DNA from: Xylaria sp. FL1777
Lineage: Eukaryota > Ascomycota > Sordariomycetes > Xylariales > Xylariaceae
Direction of reading: 5' to 3'
NCBI GenBank assembly: GCA_022578965.1
Contig: MU400886.1
Coordinates: 1-27,310 of the forward strand
Length of the DNA: 27,310 nucleotides
Shown: positions 22,110 through 27,310 of the stretch, one piece after another
Layout: the number at the start of each line of letters is the position of its first letter
How positions within the stretch are numbered: the stretch's first letter is position 1
Made by a program: the position numbers and the translations under genes
The notes under the pieces: generated by a model
What the model saw: only the letters and a program-made list of their open reading frames with translations
What the model was told of the DNA's origin: nothing
The model's database searches: none

Positions 22110-25100
22110 TTTATATATTAAACTTTTATAATAGTTTAAATATATATTTTTTTAACAAATAGAACTTTTTTTGTGTATATTTTCTTTATACTTAGCTTTT
22201 TAACTAGCTTAGTTAGCTTATTTTGTAATATTATTTTTTTTTTTTTATAATTGTTGTTTTAATAATTTTATATTTTCTTTTTTGTAAGTTTTCTTTTTTT
22301 ATTTTTTGTTTTTTGTTTTTTGTACTTATTATGTTTAGTAAAGTTTTTAAGAAATTTTGCTTATTGTGTTTTAAACAAAAAGCTTAACAAAACTTTACTT
22401 TGCTTTGTTTTATTAAACTAAAATTAATTAAAATAGCTTTATATTTTTACTGCAATTATTATACCACAAAATGTTTAATATTAAAATTTAACTTTAATTA
22501 ATATATTAAATGTATTATAACTAAATAAACAAATTGTAATACTAAAGGTTTGTTTTTAAAGCAAATATAATAGCTTACTTTTTAGCATAAAAAGCTAAAA
22601 AATAAATTAGACTTATTAATAAAAAAGCATAAAAAAATAAATATAAAAATTTGCTGTTTTAAGCAACAAAAAAAATTATAATAAAAAAAAATAGCTGCTG
22701 CTATAGCTTATAATTTAAATAATTTAAAAAAGCTTAAGCAAATTAAAGCAAAAAAGCGGTATATAGCTAAAAAACAGAAATAGCGCATTAAAGCAATATA
22801 ATTATTACTAGTTGTTTTTTTAAAGTTTAATTAAAATGCGTTAAATGCTTTGTTTAAAATTAATTTTTTTTTTTAGTTCTAACTAATTAAAGTATTAATA
22901 ATAAAACTAGTTTATAATTATTTTAGCAGTTTTTAAGTATTTTTTAAGTTCTTAAGTATTATTAACATATAAGTATTTTTTTTATTTAATAAAATATTTA
23001 ACATTATTATTATTTTAATAAAAATTTAGTATATTTTTAACTTTATAAATGTTTTAATTTGTTTTTATTTTTAATTATGTTTTAATAAATGTTTTAATAA
23101 ATACTAGTTTTAATAAAAAAATGTAAAAAATAAGGTAAATTTACATGTTTTTTAGTAATAATAGTTTATAGTTAATAAATAAAATAATTTTTTTAATTTT
23201 AAAAAAACTAAGTTTTTTAAATTTTAATTTATTGCTTAGTTATTTTGTTTTAATATAAAAATATTAATATTTGCGTTTTATTTTTATTGTAGTAAATAAA
23301 CTTTGTTTTTTTTTTTAAAAGCTAGTTTTTTAGTTTATTTTTTGTTATAATATATTAATATTTATTGTTATAAAAATTAAAAACATAATTATAGTTTAGC
23401 TTATAGCGTTTTAATTTTTATTGCAATAATTTTTGCTTAAAGTACTATAGTTAAAATAACAAGTGCTTTTATTAATGTTTTTTTTTGTTTTTTAATAATT
23501 GCTTGCTATTTATAAACAATTTTATATAAAAATATATTTATATTTTTATTTGTTAATATATTATATAAAATTTATGCTATTAATAATAGTTTTATTTAAT
23601 TGTTTTATTAATAATTAATATAACTTTATAAATATTGTTTTAATATTTAATTTAGTTTTTTTGTTTGTTTATTTGTTTATAAGTAATAAGCAATTAAAAA
23701 CGTTAGTTTAATACTAATAAGTTTAAAAAAACTAGTTTTAAACTTAAAAATAAACAATTTATTTTAGTTTAAAATAATTTTTTTTAATAGTTTATACTTA
23801 TTTAAATATTAGTATATAAAAGCATATGCAAATTATTTAGCTATTATATTTTTTTTAAACAATAAAAAATAAGCATACTTAATAAATTTATTAATAATAA
23901 CTTATATTTTATTATATTATATTTTTATAATTAAATTAGTTAATAAAAATAATGCTATAATAAAATTTTAAGCAATAATATATTATGCTTGTTTAAGTAT
24001 TTATATAAGTTATAGCAGTTTATAAAGCTTATATTAAGCTATTTTAGCTTTATTGCAAATATTGCATTTTTTTATAATAGATTTAATTATATTTTATAGT
24101 TTTAAAAAATTATATTTTTTTTATAGTTATTTAATTGTTTTTATTGCTTTTTAGTATTTATATAATAAATATTTGTAAAACTTTTTAATAAATTTATTTT
24201 ATAAAAATTCTAATAAATAAACCTTATATTTATATATTAGCTTGTTTTTTTTTAATTTTTTGTATTTTTGTAGTTTTGCTACCTCTTTTAAGTTATAAGC
24301 TTATTATAGCTATATATTTATAAAGTTTTTAAATATAACTTTAATTTTTAAGCTTTTATTTTTTTAAAAATATAATACTTAAATATTTCTTTTTAAAACT
24401 TTAAATTTTTTTTAACTTTATTAGCTAAGTATATTTGCTTAAATGTTTTTTTTTTCTTAATATAGCATATTTTAAAGTTAAATTTAAAAAAAAAAACTAT
24501 TTAATTTTTATATTATTTAATAATTTTTTATATAGTTATAAATTTTATTAAGTTTTAATAATTTAAATAAATCTTAATTAGCTTTGTAGTTTTTATAAAA
24601 AATAATTCTTACTTTTTAAATGCTATAATAATTATAAGTAGTTCTTTATTATATATAAAGTATTATAATGTTATATTTTATAGTGCTTTAAAATAATAAG
24701 TTATTAAGTGCTATTTTTTGTTATTTTTTAGTTATTTTAAAACTTTTATAATTATATTATTTAAAGCATTTATTTTTAGCTTTTTTTTTTTTTATAAGTT
24801 AAATAGTTTAACTATAAAGTTAGAAATAATTTTTAGTTTTAGTTCTTTAAAAGCTTTTTAGGCTTTTTTTAATATTAAAAAGGATTTTTTTTTATATTTT
24901 TTTTTTATATACTTTATAAAGTAAAATGCTATTTTTTTAAAGTTTTAAATTAATATTTAAACATAGTTTAAAAATCTTAATGCTTGTTATATGTTTATAA
25001 TAATAGCTAAATTAAATATTTTCTAGTTTTATATTATGTTAATTTTTAACTATTAAATTTATATTTGTTTTAAAGTAATTATAAATCTTAAAAAGTTAAT

Positions 25101-27310
25101 TTTTTATATATGCTATATATATTTTTTTGTGTTAAGTTATAATTTTGCTTGTTTAAGTATTTTTAATACTTAAGTTATATGTTTTTTGTGTTTTTTTAGC
25201 GTTTTAAAGTAAATTAAGATATTATTTAAATAAATAAACATAAACTTATTTAAAAACTTTTATAAAATCGTTATTATTATATATTAAAAGCTAGCTAATA
25301 TGTTTTATAATCTTTATAGCATAACTATATATTTATATAATTTATATATTGTTTATATAGCAGTTTTTTATTTTTTTTTTTTAGCTATTTTAATAGCATA
25401 ATATTTATTTAAAATATTAACTGCTATAAATTATTTTGCTTAACTAATGTTTTTTTTTATAGTTATTAATAAAGTAAAAAGGTATTTATTTGCAATAATA
25501 ATTATATTTAATAATTAATAATTAACTATTACTTGCTATATTAATTTTTTTTTTTTATTAATTAGTTGTTTTTTATTTTTTATTTTAAGTATTAGTACTA
25601 TAAAATATTTAGTAAATAATTAAAACTTTTTTAAGAATTTTTTTGCTAGATTTTTTTAAATGTATTTTTATAAAGCGTTTATTTTGTTTAAGCTTATATA
25701 GTATATTTAATAAAGCTTTATTTAACATTTTTCTTTAATAAAAATGTAGTAATTTTATAAGCTATATTTAAGAAGTTTTTTTTTTTCTTTTTTTTTAAAT
25801 AGTTTATAAAATTTATAATATACTTTTAGTATTTTGTTTAGAATTTTTTTTGCGATTTTTTTAATTTTTTTGCTTTATTTTTTACTTTTTTAATTAATAG
25901 TTTTTGCTTTTTATTAAATTAAAAGGTTACTAATTTTTAGCTATAGTATTTCTAAAATAATATTATAATTAAATATATTAGCAATATTTAATATAATTTG
26001 TTTTTTATATTTTTATATAAATATATTAAAAAGTTTAGTTTTTTTAAGTATATAACTATTATTATAACTAAAAATGCTTTTATTAAATTTTTTAATTTTT
26101 TAGGATTTTTATTTATATTTTTAAAGAATTTTATTTTGTTTTGCTATTTTAAGTAAAATTATGTTAGCTTATATTTTTAAGTTAATTAAAGTATTATATT
26201 TTTTTTTTTAATATATAAGTTTAATTTTAAATTAGTTTTGCTAGTTATTATATTAAACTTTATATAAAGCTTTAGTTTTTTTAGCTATTTGCTGCTTTTT
26301 TAGTAAATGTTTATTTTGTTTTTTGATTTTTTTTTATAAAATGTTTAAATGCTTGTTTTATTTTACATTTTAAATATTATTATGCTTTATTTTGTTTTTG
26401 CTTTTAGTTAAGCTTTAAATTGTAGTTTTTAAGCTTTTTTGCTTTTAGCAACTATTTTTTAATATAATTATGCTTTAATTAGCTAATAATATTTATAGCA
26501 GTTATTTTTATATTTTTTTGAAATAATATTATAAATATAATTAAAATTCTTTTTAAATGTTATAAATTTTTATAAATTTTTATAATAAACTATAGTTATA
26601 ACTAACTATTTTAATTTATAAAAGTTTTATATTTTTATTTTTATAATTTGTTTAAAAAACTAATTATTTTTTAGTTTATTAAGTAAATATTAATAATAAT
26701 AATATATTATATAATAATTTTATAATACTTTATTATATTTTAAATTTTTTAAGCATAAAATATTATTATTGTTTTTTATTATAATTTTGTTATAATAATA
26801 ACTTTTAGCAATTAATTAAATTATTAGTTTTAGTTTTTAAAACATATTAATTTTTGCATTAATTATTAGTACTTTTTTGTTTTGTTATATTTAAAATAGT
26901 TTAAGCTATAAAAATACTTTATTTATTTTTATTAGTTTTTTTTTTGTAGTATTTTTTATAGCTTTTAATTTTATTTATTTTTGTTTTAAAATTTTATAAG
27001 TTTTGTTTTTTTAAGTTTACTTAATAACTAAATATTTTAATAGTTTATAATTAGTTTAATAATTATACTATTTATAGTTATAGTTTTATTTTTTTAAATA
27101 TAACTTTTTTTTAGGCTATATTTTAAGCTTTAATAGTTTAAAGTTTTTATAGTTTTATAAGTTTGCTAACTATATTAATTTATTATTTTTTATTATTTGT
27201 TATTTTTAATTAAACTATTTTTTTAAGTTATATATTAAATAATTTTAATTGTTTATATAATAAATATATTTTTTTATAATTTGTTTTAATAATTATAAAG
27301 CTTTTAAATA

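Larger units (their letters stand above)
17160..27310. other. AT isochore of RIP-degraded repeats, no gene
   Basis: More than 10 kb of very AT-rich DNA continues to the window end. A hand count of 19321-19680 gives 22 C and 26 G in 360 bases (13.3 percent GC). Frames are broken by stops everywhere and no protein motif survives. Several repeat families are visible and differ mainly by transitions. This is the usual appearance of retrotransposon-rich DNA after RIP in Pezizomycotina. Subtelomeric or pericentromeric placement is possible but not shown. Confidence 0.9.

Noticed and set aside
17160..27310. CRISPR array, rRNA or mitochondrial DNA in the AT-rich tract
   Set aside because: Repeats are few, adjacent and without unique spacers. 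No rRNA or tRNA signature and no open frame in any code was seen. Transition-dominated repeat differences fit RIP in nuclear DNA.
17160..27310. Centromere call for the isochore
   Set aside because: AT-richness and degraded repeats fit, but they also fit any RIP-affected repeat block. Histone or mapping data would be needed.

Overview
The window comes from the nuclear genome of a filamentous ascomycete (Pezizomycotina, most likely a Sordariomycete). The evidence is short introns of 55-123 nt with GT..AG ends, a close homologue of the Neurospora NDR kinase COT1, fungus-specific families (SLATT_fungal, DUF6923, HeLo-like/NACHT/ankyrin STAND protein), and long AT-rich tracts in which repeat copies differ mainly by C-to-T and G-to-A changes, as expected from repeat-induced point mutation (RIP). 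Several genes are split by introns, so I rebuilt their exons by hand from splice sites, reading frame and family consensus.

Layout. Positions 1-240 are the edge of an AT-rich tract. From 240 to 17107 the sequence is normal gene space: a secreted Thr-rich DUF6923 protein (+, 1127-2294); a solo two-TM SLATT effector-like protein (+, 3566-4369); convergent with it a spliced GFA/CENP-V-type zinc protein (-, 4706-5353); spliceosomal SF3a subunit 2 (-, 6687-7415); the NDR kinase COT1 in four exons (-, 8376-10455); a kappa-GST/DsbA-like protein (+, 12082-12834); and a four-exon STAND/NLR-like protein with a HeLo-like N-terminus, NACHT NTPase and about eight ankyrin repeats (+, 14191-17107). Between COT1 and the DsbA-like gene lie a 263-bp MITE with 55-bp inverted repeats and a cluster of TAGGTACCTA-type palindromes. 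Positions 12890-13470 and 13790-13880 are moderately AT-rich and probably decayed repeats.

From about 17130, only 23 bp after the STAND gene stop, to the end of the window (more than 10 kb) there is an AT isochore with no plausible gene. It holds tandem repeats (170-bp, 89-bp and 38-bp units), an LTR-like island at 21714-21960, and a switch in A/T strand bias near 22.1 kb that suggests two decayed elements in opposite orientation. Its remaining G and C are strongly concentrated in GpC dinucleotides.

The genes do not form an obvious pathway. SF3A2 and COT1 are conserved housekeeping or growth genes. The SLATT protein and the STAND protein both belong to families linked to self/non-self recognition and conflict systems. 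Their presence about 10 kb apart beside a RIP-affected isochore is the best candidate here for an undescribed functional association, but it remains an inference.
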